Source: Telopea speciosissima | Taxonomy: Eukaryota > Streptophyta > Magnoliopsida > Proteales > Proteaceae | Direction of reading: 5' to 3' | Length of the DNA stretch: 64,000 bases | NCBI RefSeq assembly: GCF_018873765.1 | Contig: NC_057916.1 | Location: forward strand, 28,743,501 to 28,807,500 | In this document: in pieces, positions 1 to 13,146 of the stretch | How the letters are laid out: every line of letters starts with the position of its first letter | Position numbering within the stretch: the stretch's first letter is position 1 | The notes under the pieces: model-generated | What the model saw: only the letters and a program-made list of their open reading frames with translations | What the model was told of the DNA's origin: nothing | Database searches by the model: none | Made by a program: the position numbers and the translations under genes

Positions 1-112
1 CGGAGTATTCGGATTATTTTCGGATATCTCTAAACGAATACGGATGCCCCTAAACAAATACGGATGCGAATTCGGATTGATTTCGGTTATCCATTTACAT
101 CCCTACGTGTTC
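1..112. mobile_element. End of a hAT-like MITE (truncated by window start)
   Basis: The stretch repeats variants of 'cggatatc' and 'aatacggatgc' and ends in 'ccatttacatcccta'. The reverse complement of that end, TAGGGATGTAAATGG, resembles a widespread plant hAT-type terminal repeat followed by 'ATATCCGAATCC' runs. Only one end is in the window, so no target duplication can be tested. Superfamily is an inference from the terminal motif. Confidence 0.45.
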
Positions 113-359
113 GTTCGAAAACAAGTCGAAGGTGGTTTTTTTTTTAAATAGAAACAAAAAAAGTAACAAAATATTGAAATCGTATCAAACCAAACCGAAA
201 CCCAAGCCAAAACCAAAACCTACAGTGAATCGACCTTTTATGTCGTATCTTTAGATGTGCCAATAAAGATACCCTATTTACGAGACGATTTGGATTTCTC
301 TGGGAAAGGCGGAAATTACTTGCTACTACTCCAAAACGGGTCATTGCGTTAGTCGTTAC

Positions 360-476
360 TCGTTAGGGAAGGAGGACCGGAGAGGAGGAAAAGAAAAGGC
401 GAAGCAAACGTTCGTAAGCGGTCGGGAAAAACGAGCCGGAATCCTATTTCCCGTCCAAGTCTGAGCGAATCTCCGG
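360..476 (+). other. Probable 5' UTR exon of the GDP-mannose pyrophosphorylase gene
   Basis: A purine-rich leader-like stretch ends at a textbook donor (GTAAGT at 477-482). The following 1.9 kb is T-rich and intron-like, and a candidate acceptor (gacag or ggcag, about 2362-2376) lies just upstream of the ATG at 2389. This implies a leader intron in the 5' UTR. The transcription start is not visible and the left boundary is approximate. Confidence 0.45.
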
Positions 477-542
477 GTAAGTTCCTGCAGATCCCGGCAA
501 TTCCTCTCTCACTCTCTTTGCTCTGCTTTTGTATTTTCGTCT

Positions 543-708
543 GATCAATGCCTAATACTCCAAAGTCTCTGGTTTGCGGGATTCTTCTTCTCTATCTTCT
601 CCAGCCCCCCCCCTTTTCCCCTTCGGATCAATGCCTAATACCCCAAAGTCTCTGATTTTCGGCATTCTTCTTCTCTATCTTCTCCAGCTCCCCCTTTTCC
701 CCTTCAGA
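543..708 (+). repeat. Tandem duplication, period about 83 bp, in the leader intron
   Basis: The segment starting 'gatcaatgcctaatactcc' at 543 is repeated from 626 as 'gatcaatgcctaatacccc', and both copies continue through 'caaagtctctg' and 'attcttcttctctatcttct' into a poly-C tract. Two copies are seen with a few substitutions. It lies in the putative first intron close to the leader exon. No coding function is seen. Confidence 0.8.
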
Positions 709-2346
709 TTTATAACCTCTCTCTCTCTCCTTCCTGAGCTTTGGTTGGAATCAGATCCCTCCAAGTAGGGGTTGATTTTGATTCTCAACAGTTTCAGAGA
801 CTTTGTCAGAAGGAGGTCAAAGCATTCAATGGTTTCCTTTCTTCATGTCCATTAATCTACCGCGGACTTAAGTTTGAAAGTGGTCGCTGCAGTAACTAGC
901 TTACTAATCCCGTTCTGTGGTTTCTCTCTCTCCGAAATCCCAACAGTTGCGGAGATTTGAATGCTGTGTTTACCAATGACGCAAGTACGGCTCTGCATGA
1001 ATTATAAAAACAAGTAATGGGTGAGATCTATGTCGGAAGTTGGGGAGATTTGTATTCAAACTTAAGTCTGCGCTAGATTAATGGGTGAAGATCTGCTCCC
1101 TCTTCTTTTCTTGATAAAATGAGAACTGAATCAGATTATGCTGCTTCCGCGTTCATTGAGTTGACCTCGGCCCCCGTGGGATGTATGTTATTATAATCCA
1201 ATGGTTCATTACCGCCCAGACCCAAGACGCCCCTTTTGAGATTTGATTTCCCTTTTGCTTCCTTCCGATTTAGATCTCATGAAGAATTCTGCAATGTGGA
1301 TGCCATTTCATCTCGTTGAGATACTGGATCGAATAGTGGTTCCATGTTTCTTCGCTGTCCTGACCCTGTTGGAATTTGTTGGATCTTTTTGGCATCTTAT
1401 GCTTCATTCTGAAGGCAAAATTGTAGTTTGACTTTCGAATATTTCCTCAAGCCTGTGATATGATTTCATCATTGTTTTCTGTTGGTGTATTTGAGTTTTC
1501 AATATATTCTTGTTTGTTTACTGAGCTCATCAATCTGTGACGACCCCTATATCTTTGCATTGAATGATGTGTTTTGGTTCATGTAAACTTGTACTTCCCG
1601 GGCTTATCACAGATATTTTCGTTGATAAATCCCTTTAGAGTTGTGTTGGTTATAATATATTTGTGTTCTAATTGAAGGACATGGTTGAAATTGGTGTTGA
1701 CTTCTTCCAATCATGCTTATAGATGATGTTCTTGGAGTTTTGGGCTTGGTTATTTTAGAAATCTGGCTTTTTCTTTTTTTGTGGAAAGTGCCACCAATTT
1801 CAATCTTCGGCAAATAAGATAAGGAACACCGGTTATTAGTCCCAGTACCTGATCCAATTTCAAGTTGTTGACCCTCACAATTCAATTTAAGTTTCATCTC
1901 CATGTCCAGTATGATGCGACAACCAACCCTTCCACTGGTTTATTGATTGCATTTATGGTATACTTGTTTCAGATGAAGACATACATATACAGTTCCCGCT
2001 TTCTATTATAGCATTACTACTCAACCTATGACAACTGGATTAATTTTTTGGTGGCAAATCTTTTAAGTCTCCTTAAAATTTATTAGTATCCTTAATCTCT
2101 GGTTCCTATCCTGGATTGGTGTTCCTTCTTCCTTCTTGCATCTGGTGAATTTGTGTCAAGTTCAATTCAACACCCGTCCAAGGCTTGACAGCTTTGTTTA
2201 GACAGACAAGCATAAGCTCATTTATTATTGTTTTGAATCAACAAATGCCAATGCTGGAGTTCTCTCTTCTCTTGTCATGGATAAATACAGGAGAATCCTT
2301 TACTGGGATTGCATTCTTCTTTGATTTATGATGAACTGCTTCTTAG

Positions 2347-4424
<2,078 letters not shown>

Positions 4425-4584
4425 GGGTGAACTGAAAGTTTATTTCAGATGTTCAGTAATTTTGTGTTTATAGTTGTCCTTACTTTCTTTGGGAAATGTA
4501 AATTTTTGTTTTTGGGGTGTGCTATATAAATTATCGGTGCTGTGGTTTCTCTCATTTTATTTTTCCTTGACTTCTATGATTGTC
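4425..4584 (+). other. 3' UTR and downstream flank of VTC1
   Basis: T-rich sequence after the stop codon with 'gtgtttatagttgtcc' and 'ctatataaattatcgg', consistent with a plant 3' UTR with loose polyadenylation signals. The cleavage site cannot be fixed by eye. Confidence 0.5.
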
Positions 4585-5240
4585 AGTATTCAATGATGAT
4601 AATGCAACTCTTCTTGCTCCAGTTTCAACAACAGAGATTCGTCAAGGTTTCAAATCAATGAATCCTTTGAAAGCCCCTAGCCTCGATGGTTATCCAGACT
4701 CCTTTTTTCTCAAGCTCTTATTAAAATTAATGTGATTCTCCTCAAAAAATAATCAATCAATGTGGATGGCCTGTGCTTGGGGCCTCCAAGACCTGCTGGA
4801 ATTAGTGGAATCTTTCACAACCATGAAGGCCACTTTCTCATTAGTTTTGTTGAATATGCAGGGTTCACCTTTGTCTTTGTGGTGAAAGCATTAGCTATTA
4901 GACAAGCTCTTATCATTGATGTGAAGTGTTTGCATAGTATTATCCTCGAAGGAGATTGTTCATTAATCATTAATATATACTGAATCATCGCTACCCTGAA
5001 ATCCCATGGAAATCAAGCATATCATTGCAGATTATGCTCATCTTGCAGGCATCATCCTTTCTTTTGATTTCCGACTTATTTACTGGCAAGGCAACCAGGC
5101 TGCAGATGCGTTGGCCTCCGGAGGACGGCATCAGTTTTTTGTCATCTGGGAGCATCGAGCCCCTCTTCCTTTTTCCATCATCTGTAATGATCTTATGGGC
5201 ACCTCCGATCCCTTGCCCATAATTGAATGAAAATGGCATA
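4585..5240 (+). pseudogene. LINE relic: RT start joined to RNase H, with internal deletion
   Basis: Two recognisable pieces of one plant LINE polyprotein lie in order. At 4590-4730 is the opening of the reverse transcriptase with the 'MNPLKAP..DGYPDSFF' block (family form: LKAPGPDGfPa.FfQk). At 4760-5230 is a type RVT_3 RNase H domain: a degraded 'DG...GPPRPAGISGIFHNHEG' block, an 'EGDCSLIINIY' block and, after a frameshift, 'YWQGNQAADALASGG'. The several hundred residues that normally separate RT from RNase H are missing. Stops and frameshifts make it non-functional. Confidence 0.75.
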
Positions 5241-5688
5241 TAGTCATTATAGACCATTCCTTTGATATCCAATGGTCAGTATTATCACATCATATTTCCT
5301 ACCTATTCACAAAATTTGAACCACCATCCAGCCTAAGAAGTGTGCCATCCATAGATTCCATAGTGTAAGGGTGCTCCCCATAAATAAATATAATGGAAAC
5401 CGTAATCCACAAAAATAACTTTTCCAAATATTTGTTTATTTATCAATATGTATAATGAAGAGATAAAAGGATAATGTAACAGTTCAAGAAAACATGGATT
5501 GATAACATAATCTGGAATTGATCCATGAATAAAACGCATCATGCTTGAAAAAGCTAATGTGCGTACTGATATTAACCATCACTGTTACTTGGTATATACA
5601 CAACAGGGATGAAAATTTTTACATGGAAACCACTACCTGACTACGAGAAAGTGAACAACAGCAGAGAGAGAGAGAGAGCACTGGTCTC

Positions 5689-8600
5689 TCAAACAGAGGC
5701 CGCTAGCCAAAACATTACAAGAGAAGATACAGCAATGAGGAACCATGTAACAAAAGCCAGAGCTACAGAGATCTGGAACCTGCCGCAAGAGACATGAGAT
5801 AGTAACTTGCAGAAATCCAAGTCCCTAGTAAATAGAACTGTCACCCCCGCCGATGAGCATGCTGCTGCAAGTGATAGAGTTGCTGTTACCTGTATTTTAA
5901 TTTACTATTATACATAATAGCCACTGGAATATGCATCTTAAAATCACTAATACAAACTTCATAACACAATCTAAATCAGCAAGAAGTTGTTGGATAACAC
6001 CATAACTGGTAGGACAGGATGCATCCAATAAAAGGACAACTCCATGGAGCTGTGGTATTGGAAGGCAGTTAAATACAGTGTTGCTGATATACAAGGAACA
6101 GAACCTTCCTGTTAATGTTACAGAAAATATGATAGGCCTGAATGGGAAGGCAATCTCTAATGTCTATTACAGAACAATATAAGGAAAGGGAGATCAAATG
6201 ACAATTTTGCTGAACAAGTTTATATGGATTAGGAGAATTTTCACAGACAACAAATGATGAAGGCTGCCTTCACCCAGAAAAAGAAAGAAACCTATATGTT
6301 CAGATTGCATCTGAACTTTTTTTCTTCCCCCATCTTGCTTGTTCAGTCCCACAAGAATATTTTTGCACATTTCTACAATCTGAGAGCCCATAGCAAACAA
6401 CATGATTATGCAGAAAAGATCCCAAAGACATCTATGGATGCACAGACAATAGGTTGCAACCATAATAGCAATAAGAGGAAAGCCCTTAATTCCAGAACTC
6501 ATATGCTTACACAAGTGCTCCACCCATAGTTGTCACGGCGTCACGGCGATCCAAGTCGGTGGAGGGTGTCACGTCGATATATCGACATGTCGCCCGCCAT
6601 GGCGTTGCCATGGCGAGCATGTCGACCATGTTTTATTTTTTATTTTCTCTATTTTTAATGTGTTAATAGATGTATACTCAAGCCATGTTTTATTTTTTCT
6701 CTATTGTTTCTCAAGTTTTAAGAAGAAAATTCAGAAATCGAAGAAGAAATCGAAGAGGAAAGAAGAAATCGAAAGAAATCGAAGAGGGAAAGAAGACAGG
6801 AAGAAGAAATCGAAGAGGGAAACAAGACAGGAAGAAGAAATCGAAGAAGAAATCGAAAGAAATTGAAGAGGGAAAGAAGAAATCGAAGAGGGAAGAAGAA
6901 ATCGAAGACAGGAAGAAGAAAACGAAGAGGGAAAGAGAGTCGGGAAGAAGAAATCAAAGAGGGTCGCCATGGCGTAGGTCGCCATGCAGCCCTCTCCAGC
7001 GCCAGACGCCATGGCGTCGCCATGGCGACGCCATGACAACTATGGCTCCACCTTGTAGAACTTTCACCCATAGTGTGTAAAAACTTGTGGAAACTACAAA
7101 TCCTAAAAAAGAACCTCTGACCTTTCGACTGATAACACATGCTATTATGCTCTCAATTTCAAGATCATTGCCACTTCTGGCCCCTATAGGCCACCCCAGA
7201 ACATTCAATTTCTTAAAATTCCTTGGCATATGACATGTAAAAAATTTGCCAAAAAATGACATACAATTGTAATACAAAATGAATCGTATATGTTAATTAG
7301 GAGTGACATCTTCCAATTTTCCCAACAAAGATATGCCATCAGACCTTCAAGGGATATCACACCAAAATCATGGAATAGTTCCTGTAGACTTGCACCTTGG
7401 GCAGGGCTAACCCAAGCCCAATAGGTCCAACCAATTTCTGAGTTTTCCAGACTGTACTCCGGGTTAGAGATGGAAATGCCTGCTTGAGGTTGGGCTGGGC
7501 CCCAAACCAAAAACTAACACGCATAGCACGTAAGATACAGTACATATACATAATACACAGCTACAAGTCTCTCATACAAGTAATTCATATTTATATCGAA
7601 TATAGGATCACATACGAAACTTATTTGCATCTAGTGTACATGTCGTGGTCTAGACTACTACTCATACGATTGTTTCGATCGGCCAATGAACGAAACCTGA
7701 TTAAACATAAGCCAACATTTAGACAAGCTGAGTCAGGATTGAGGATATTTACCCTCATGCTAGGGTTGTATTAGACCCAGCCAGAGTTGTATGTAAAAAA
7801 AAATTGAATGCCACAATGTTCACTCTCCCCACCCTTCCTCTCAAAAGAATGAATAGAGTTGGTTGAAAAACGGGAAATAGATCCCCATGCTGTTACTTGT
7901 TAGTATGGGGATGCTTTCCCACAACCTCTCACATCCCTGACACTCTCTCACCTTTTGACCATGTGGGGCCCCCTATTGATGAAACTGATTCCCACGCCCA
8001 GAACAGTGTGGCGTGGGATATCCCCCCCATCCCCCATCCTGGCACCATCGGAAACATCTCCCTTGAAAAATATACAACATACATGAGGTACAAATTTTGA
8101 CTCCCACAAAAGTCTGCCAACATAAATATCATGTACACGTATGCATGCATCCCAGAGTTTCATGTTCAAATGAAAATGCACTTCTACAAGTGGGAGTTGC
8201 TACTGGTAATGAAGTTTAGAAGCAAGCAAATCAATTACCCAGTCACCAACTACAAACAGGCTCACTAATAGAGGATTCTGGAGGTCCCTCTTCATCATCA
8301 AAGCATAAGCATCAAGACATGCAAGTGCCATGCTCCAGAGTACTTGAAGTGCCATTGAAGCAACTAAATAACTGAATCCAAAAGATATGTATTAGTTCGA
8401 AGTACATGGTGATATGGAAGTTAATAAGTTATTGGGTCTTTAGCAACTCCCAAATATAATATCTAATTTATTATGAGAAGATTCCACAAATGGATCATTT
8501 AAAAGGTTCAACATGACTAAAACAACAACTATAGCATAACAGCAGAAGAGTAGCCAATTAGTAGACATGAACTGATTTCAAACAAGTTACTGTAAAATTT

Positions 8601-11017
8601 TCTTCTACTGGTAAATATGAAAAGCTTTGGTACGAAAGGAAAATAGAAAGGTAAGATACAAGACTTAGGAAGGAAATGGGTGTGGAAACAACAAAGGAAA
8701 AGAAAAATAGTCACACAAACACACACACATACACTTAATGCATGAAGACCAAAGTTCAAAATTTCGGTTTTGACATAAAAATATTTCGAATTTCAGTCGA
8801 AATCGACCAAAATCTGATATATTTTGGTTAGTCATTTGATGGTAATGGCCATATTTTGGCCCGAAACTTTAGAGAAATCTTAATGAATCATCTCTAAACA
8901 TATTTGAACCTTTAGATTGTAAAAAACACACATCCAAAATGGTAGTTTGGCTTCGGACGATAGATTGCTAGTGTACACCATACCCTGTTGTATGCTTATT
9001 CTAATATAGCCTTTTCTACATATAATTTAGTACTAAAATACACAAAATTCAATTAAAACAACTAAAATATGCATTAAGAATGAAAAAACGTAATATTGAA
9101 AAACATTTCATAGTTAACAATAACATTATATGGTACATGTTTCATATTGAAATGGTGCATGATACATGGTACAGGTTACATAAATACATACACACTTTCT
9201 TAAGTACAAGTTACATGGTAAATGTTACTTATTAAAACCCCCCTGACTACATGGTTCATGACTACATGTTATGAAATCTGGGATTTTCTAGGGTGTTATC
9301 TCTCTTCCTGTTAAAACTCACAAAATAGGAAGAAATTATGACTCATTTTGATCGAAGTGTTGAATTAATAACACTGCTTTGTATCATTTCACAGAAATGA
9401 TACCGAAGTTTTAAAACGAGAATGCCGAAATTTTGGTCGAAATCTGGTAATGCCTATAGAGTCAACCACCCGTTTCGTTTTGAGGCTTCTCGAAACTGAA
9501 AATATTTCGCGAAATTTCAGCCATTTCTACCGAAATTTTGAACTATCATGAAGACTCATCTACCAAAGAACCAGGATGTAATTTGCACTTCTAAGGACAT
9601 GATAAGCTAAATACCACAGACACAGAGTAGGAAGCAAAAACATGAAGTGAAAAAATAAACTACAATTCTTTTGATGAGAAGCATATCCCCCCCCCCCCCA
9701 AAGAGCACCTCCAACAAGACAGATGCTTACAGTTGACTTTTGGGGGTCATCTATTTTTGTACCCAGAAAGAAGCCATTGAACTGAGTAAATGAAATCCAT
9801 AGGGTGGGTCTTCAAAGCTAGGACAAAGCATAATTTTGAACCCTTGGAATTCTAGTAGAGGAATCATCATGGAACAGATATTTAATAATTTTTCGTCCTT
9901 TGCAATAATACCATCTCCCACTGCTTCATGAGAACTTTTGAAGTCACTGGAGCAGTTGAGATTGACAAAACTTCACAAAATGCAACTGGACAACTAGAAA
10001 ACACTCTACTGATATAAAATTAACAAACATTCAAAAAATGCAGATGGACAACTGGAGAATACTCTGTTAGTCCTCAGACAATGGATAGCAGACTGAAAAA
10101 ACACTGGTCACTTCCTCTTGGTAAGTGAAATGAAATGGAAAAGAACAGAATTTAAGAAAGAAAAAGGTTACATATTCCCAGTGTCAATTTGTAGTGACGG
10201 AGTTGAAACTCTTGGTCATTTTAGAATAGCCACCTAATGATCTATGATGAATTCTAACATAAATTGCCATATTGTATTTCCACAACCCCATGAAATTTAC
10301 ACGTTTTAATTAGGTGGAGGTCTGAATTGCTAGGGGTGCGTGGATTAGGTTTGAAAAACAAATATAGCTTTGAATAGAGTTAATCTGATGATTCTTGTTG
10401 CAAACACCTGATACAATGTAAATCAGGTATTTCACAGCATCTGAATTCTTGACAAACCAAACAAATGCAGTTAGAAAAATATTTATCCACATTAACCTAG
10501 GGATCAGGAAAATCACAGAACCAGCTGAATATCAAAAAAATGCCCATGATAACATAAGATCTTATTCCCCACTTGCAGCCTAGGTTCCAATGTGCATAGA
10601 AAGCCTTCCATTCGTTAGTAATTTCACGAAAATATCTACCTTGATGATTAAGGTGAACAAGACCAAGTTGAACAAGATGAGGTTTCTATTCATTTTATTG
10701 TGATACGTCTCCGATCAATTTAATCCACCATTAAAAATGAAAAACGAACATTACATCGCTGAACAGTTTTGCTTTACCTCAACAGAAAACTGATCATATA
10801 ATATGTACAAAAGCCAAAACATGTTTAGCAGTAGAAACCATAAGGAAAAAGGAAAAGAGGACGGAAGTAATGAACAGAGATACTACCAGAAAGCTGTGTA
10901 GTTGTTAAACTTAGAGGCAGACGCCATCGTTCCAATGGAAGCAGCAGCGCAAAAACACTGTCCTATCCTCAGAAGAAGTCCACTAACCGTACCAGGGCTT
11001 CCAAAGAAGATCTTCAT
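5689..11017 (-). CDS. CASP-like membrane protein (CASPL5B type)
   Basis: A small four-helix membrane protein of the CASP-like (UPF0497/DUF588) family. CASPs build membrane scaffolds at the Casparian strip; roles of CASPL5 members are less known. Exons in transcription order: 10887-11017, 8239-8371, 5689-5889. Splice sites are canonical (GTAGTA and GTAATT donors; ATTCAG and ATACAG acceptors) and the joined frame is open for 154 codons, the usual family length. Landmarks: start [20 protein letters not shown], the NNYTAFCYLVASM block spanning the first splice, '[21 protein letters not shown]' around the second, and an end in FWLAASV then TGA. Predicted helices are near residues 13-33, 40-63, 76-100 and 124-149. 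The exons are too short to stand out as ORFs. Introns of 2.5 and 2.3 kb carry a Mutator-type MITE and a hAT MITE. A paralogue close to CASPL5 but outside B cannot be excluded. Confidence 0.93.
6525..7044. mobile_element. hAT-type MITE (CATAGTTGTCACGGCG ends), 520 bp, in CASPL intron 2
   Basis: Begins CATAGTTGTCACGGCG and ends CGCCATGACAACTATG, near-perfect inverted ends. An exact 8 bp target duplication, gctccacc, flanks it (6517-6524 and 7045-7052); 8 bp is the hAT signature. Both arms are rich in 'gccatggcg' palindromic units. The centre holds a purine-rich minisatellite. A second member sits at 53525-53671, also with an 8 bp duplication. Non-coding; open frames across it are low-complexity shadows. 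Confidence 0.85.
6719..6962 (+). repeat. Purine-only imperfect minisatellite (GAAGAAATC-type units)
   Basis: About 240 bp of GAAGAAATCGAAGAGG-like units (roughly 9-18 bp, variable) almost free of C and T apart from the 'atc' of each unit. It lies wholly inside the hAT MITE. Both strands give long but meaningless Lys/Arg/Glu or Ser/Phe/Leu frames. Strong strand asymmetry could favour triplex or R-loop formation (inference). Confidence 0.8.
7045..8238. other. CASPL intron 2, right part: no gene
   Basis: AT-rich intronic sequence on the minus strand between exon 2 (8239) and the hAT MITE. Around 7390-7510 there is a 'gggctaacccaagcccaata ... ggttgggctgggcc' stretch that looks like a degenerate copy of the GGGCTGGGC hAT-like MITE described at 13709-13896. 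Otherwise nothing recognised. Confidence 0.5.
8750..9546. mobile_element. Mutator-type non-autonomous element, about 0.8 kb, in CASPL intron 1
   Basis: Inverted ends: left 'aaagttcaaaatttcgg', right 'ccgaaattttgaacta'. An exact 9 bp duplication, catgaagac, flanks it (8741-8749 and 9547-9555). A 9 bp duplication suggests Mutator-like transposition. The interior has sub-terminal 'gtcgaaat' and 'ttcgaaa' motifs and AT-rich filler with no coding capacity. Confidence 0.75.
9547..10886. other. CASPL intron 1, remaining part: no gene
   Basis: AT-rich intronic sequence with short internal echoes, such as the 'ctagaaaacactctactga' and 'ctggagaatactctgttag' segments near 9990-10070 preceded by matching 'atgca.(c/a)tggacaact' runs, and a C-tract near 9690. 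No exon, RNA gene or complete element recognised. Confidence 0.5.
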
Positions 11018-11112
11018 CTCTCAGTCAACTAAAAAGACACAGTAGAAATGGCCTCACCCTGATTTCATAGTTCATGAATGAAACCCTTTCTAGATTCTCC
11101 CCATCTGTGAAG

Positions 11113-11124
11113 TCTCTTTATAAG
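11113..11124 (-). promoter_or_regulatory. Candidate TATA box of the CASPL gene
   Basis: On the minus strand the sequence reads ACTTATAAAGAG, about 100 bp upstream of the ATG at 11017. This is a reasonable position for a plant TATA box with a short leader. It is a motif match only. Confidence 0.35.
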
Positions 11125-11663
11125 TATTTTCTAGAGTGATTGAACTCACAGATCGAATGCTTACCACTGTCCGAACATTATCAGAGATTCAAATGGAACA
11201 TACAAATACCTTCCATGATTTGAATCAGAAACCACTGACTCGAAGAGGGTTTAAGACTTCTTTTCGAGCTTCCTTCCTCTCTGAATGGGGAGTGAGATTT
11301 TGCAGCGAGAGACAGAAACCCTTTTACAAGTTTTTTCTTTTTTAAGTAATTATTTTCTCCCGCTTTACCTTTGTGTTCTTGGCGTTTCTTCGCCTGTTTT
11401 CCTCTCTATGGCCCAGGCATTTTTTTTTATTTTCTTTGCGATTCTGTTGTCGTTGGAGGAGCTCTGGGCCGCGAAAGTGAGGGATAATGATTAATGATTG
11501 GTTTATTGGTCACGCGCACCAAAAGCGGCAGAGACAAACACCCGAGATTCTGACACTCCGGCAAAGCCCTTGTTTCTATGTGAATTTACAAGACATACCC
11601 CTCATCCCGGTGTCAACTGTCAAGTTTATGTGAATTTACAAGACATACCCCTCATCAAGGAAA
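11125..11663. other. CASPL upstream region: no gene
   Basis: Promoter-side sequence of the CASPL gene. It contains a direct repeat: 'tgtgaatttacaagacatacccctcat' occurs at about 11579 and again at about 11629, a 50 bp spaced pair. Short open frames here have no recognisable similarity. Confidence 0.45.
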
Positions 11664-11826
11664 TAGTTTTCTGTCCAAGAGTATGACCTATACCAACACT
11701 TCCATGTGTTTATCTCTCTCCTCCTCAAAACAAGGGGGCAAATGGATCTTTTCATATAGAAATGAGAGAGATAGACTCATGGAAGTGCTTGTGTAGGCCA
11801 TACTCTCGGACAGAGTTCTTTTTTCC
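11664..11826. mobile_element. Foldback MITE, family G copy 1
   Basis: A hairpin: 'cacttccatgtgtttatctctctc' on the left pairs with 'gagagatagactcatggaagtg' on the right, bordered by 'ttttctgtccaagagtatg' and the partly complementary 'catactctcggacagag'. Related copies are at 20302-20470 and 26908-27066. Non-coding. Confidence 0.75.
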
Positions 11827-12973
11827 ATATTAAAAAAAGGGAAAAGGATATGCTGCCAGGTTATGCGACCCTCACGCTGATGCAGAGGATAATGGGAGCG
11901 TATGCACAAGCATCCATGGGAGAGATGGGTTGTTATTTCACTGCCCGATGTGACAGGGCGTAGGTGGCACTGTCGGATCCGTTTGCGCCAGTATTGTTGC
12001 GATATTGGTACTTGGCGGTTCATAAGCAACATATAGACTAAGGTTACCCATTACTCCATCGCTCCTTTTTAAAGGCCCACTGCTCTCCTTCCTCTTCTGA
12101 TGGTCGAGTTGATGTACGACCACTCTCCAAAAGAACATTATGCTCAGCTTTGCAAAGCAGCTCTCTTCCCATCCCACAGTATAGTGTTGAATTTGGATCT
12201 AGTGTGTGTTCTGACTCTATTGGATCAACTCATAACCTAAGCCTTCTATGGAAAGACTAAGCTCTATTTCAGAGATTGGACTCTCTTACTATGATTAGTC
12301 CGGGCTGTTCCCAAGCCAGGTTCCTTGGATCCACTACATGACTAGTATCAAAAATGTTTATGTGAAACCCGGACTACCAGAGCACTATACATACGCAATT
12401 TTTGAAAACCCTATTTTAAAAACTAAAAAAAGATTTAGAAATTTTGTTTATTCGTAATTATCTACCTCTATTCATAGTAGTACTGCTCCATATTAAAGAG
12501 GAAAAGATTTCGTAAAGCTAGCAAAGGAGAGAGGTAAGTGACATCCCAACTCAAAGAAGGGCGGCCAAGGGGGAAGGGGAGGGGAATAATAGGATGTACA
12601 CATCCCACGGGGAAAAGTCGAACATGCAACTTCTCCCTCGACTTAGGCTAGAGCTCTACTGCATTGGCTGCCACCACAATGCCAAGAGCTAGAGACTGAG
12701 GTTAAGGAGGAAGCTGGTTGGATGGGGAGAGGAGAAGGGTGAGGATTCTAAGAGGTATGTAGGGATCAAAGGGAGAGAAGGTGGAGGTTGGGTGGGCGAG
12801 GGTGAACGATGGTGGTGGTGGTGGTTCTTGCAGACTTGCAGTCCAACGTGGGCACACGGTAGGGTGGGAACTGGAATGGGAGAAGATATGTTCAATGATA
12901 GGGATTGTTGCCAGTGGTCATGCCCTTTGTCACGATCACAGCCGTCTTTGTCGGCTAGGTTGTGATGGATCAT
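11827..12973. other. Intergenic sequence: no gene recognised
   Basis: Mixed sequence between two MITEs. A few open frames of 80-120 codons occur on both strands but lack family features or codon consistency. No RNA gene or complete transposon recognised. Confidence 0.4.
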
Positions 12974-13146
12974 TATCCTCTCTGGTTCCCTGTGCGGTAC
13001 AATTGTCCGATTCCTCTCATAGGGGGCAAGAAATGATGACCTAACCCCCTGCCCGAACACACTACCCGAGTGAGGTTAAATCGTCATTTCTGCCTCCCTA
13101 TGAGAGGAACTGGACAACTGTACCGGGTAGGGAACCGGACAGGATA
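12974..13146. mobile_element. Foldback MITE with TATCCTsTCyGGTTCCCT ends
   Basis: Left end 'tatcctctctggttccct' is the inverted counterpart of right end 'agggaaccggacaggata'. Internal arms also pair ('attcctctcatagggggca' with 'tgcctccctatgagaggaa'). The whole 170 bp can fold into one hairpin. The target duplication is not clear. Confidence 0.7.

Noticed and set aside
6660-7140. Long Lys/Arg/Glu and Ser/Phe open frames on both strands
   Set aside because: They run through the purine minisatellite inside a hAT MITE and are low-complexity artefacts.
12689-13060. 123-codon minus-strand frame rich in His, Pro and Ser
   Set aside because: Overlaps a foldback element and has a (CCA)n-like run; composition is not protein-like and no family is recognised.
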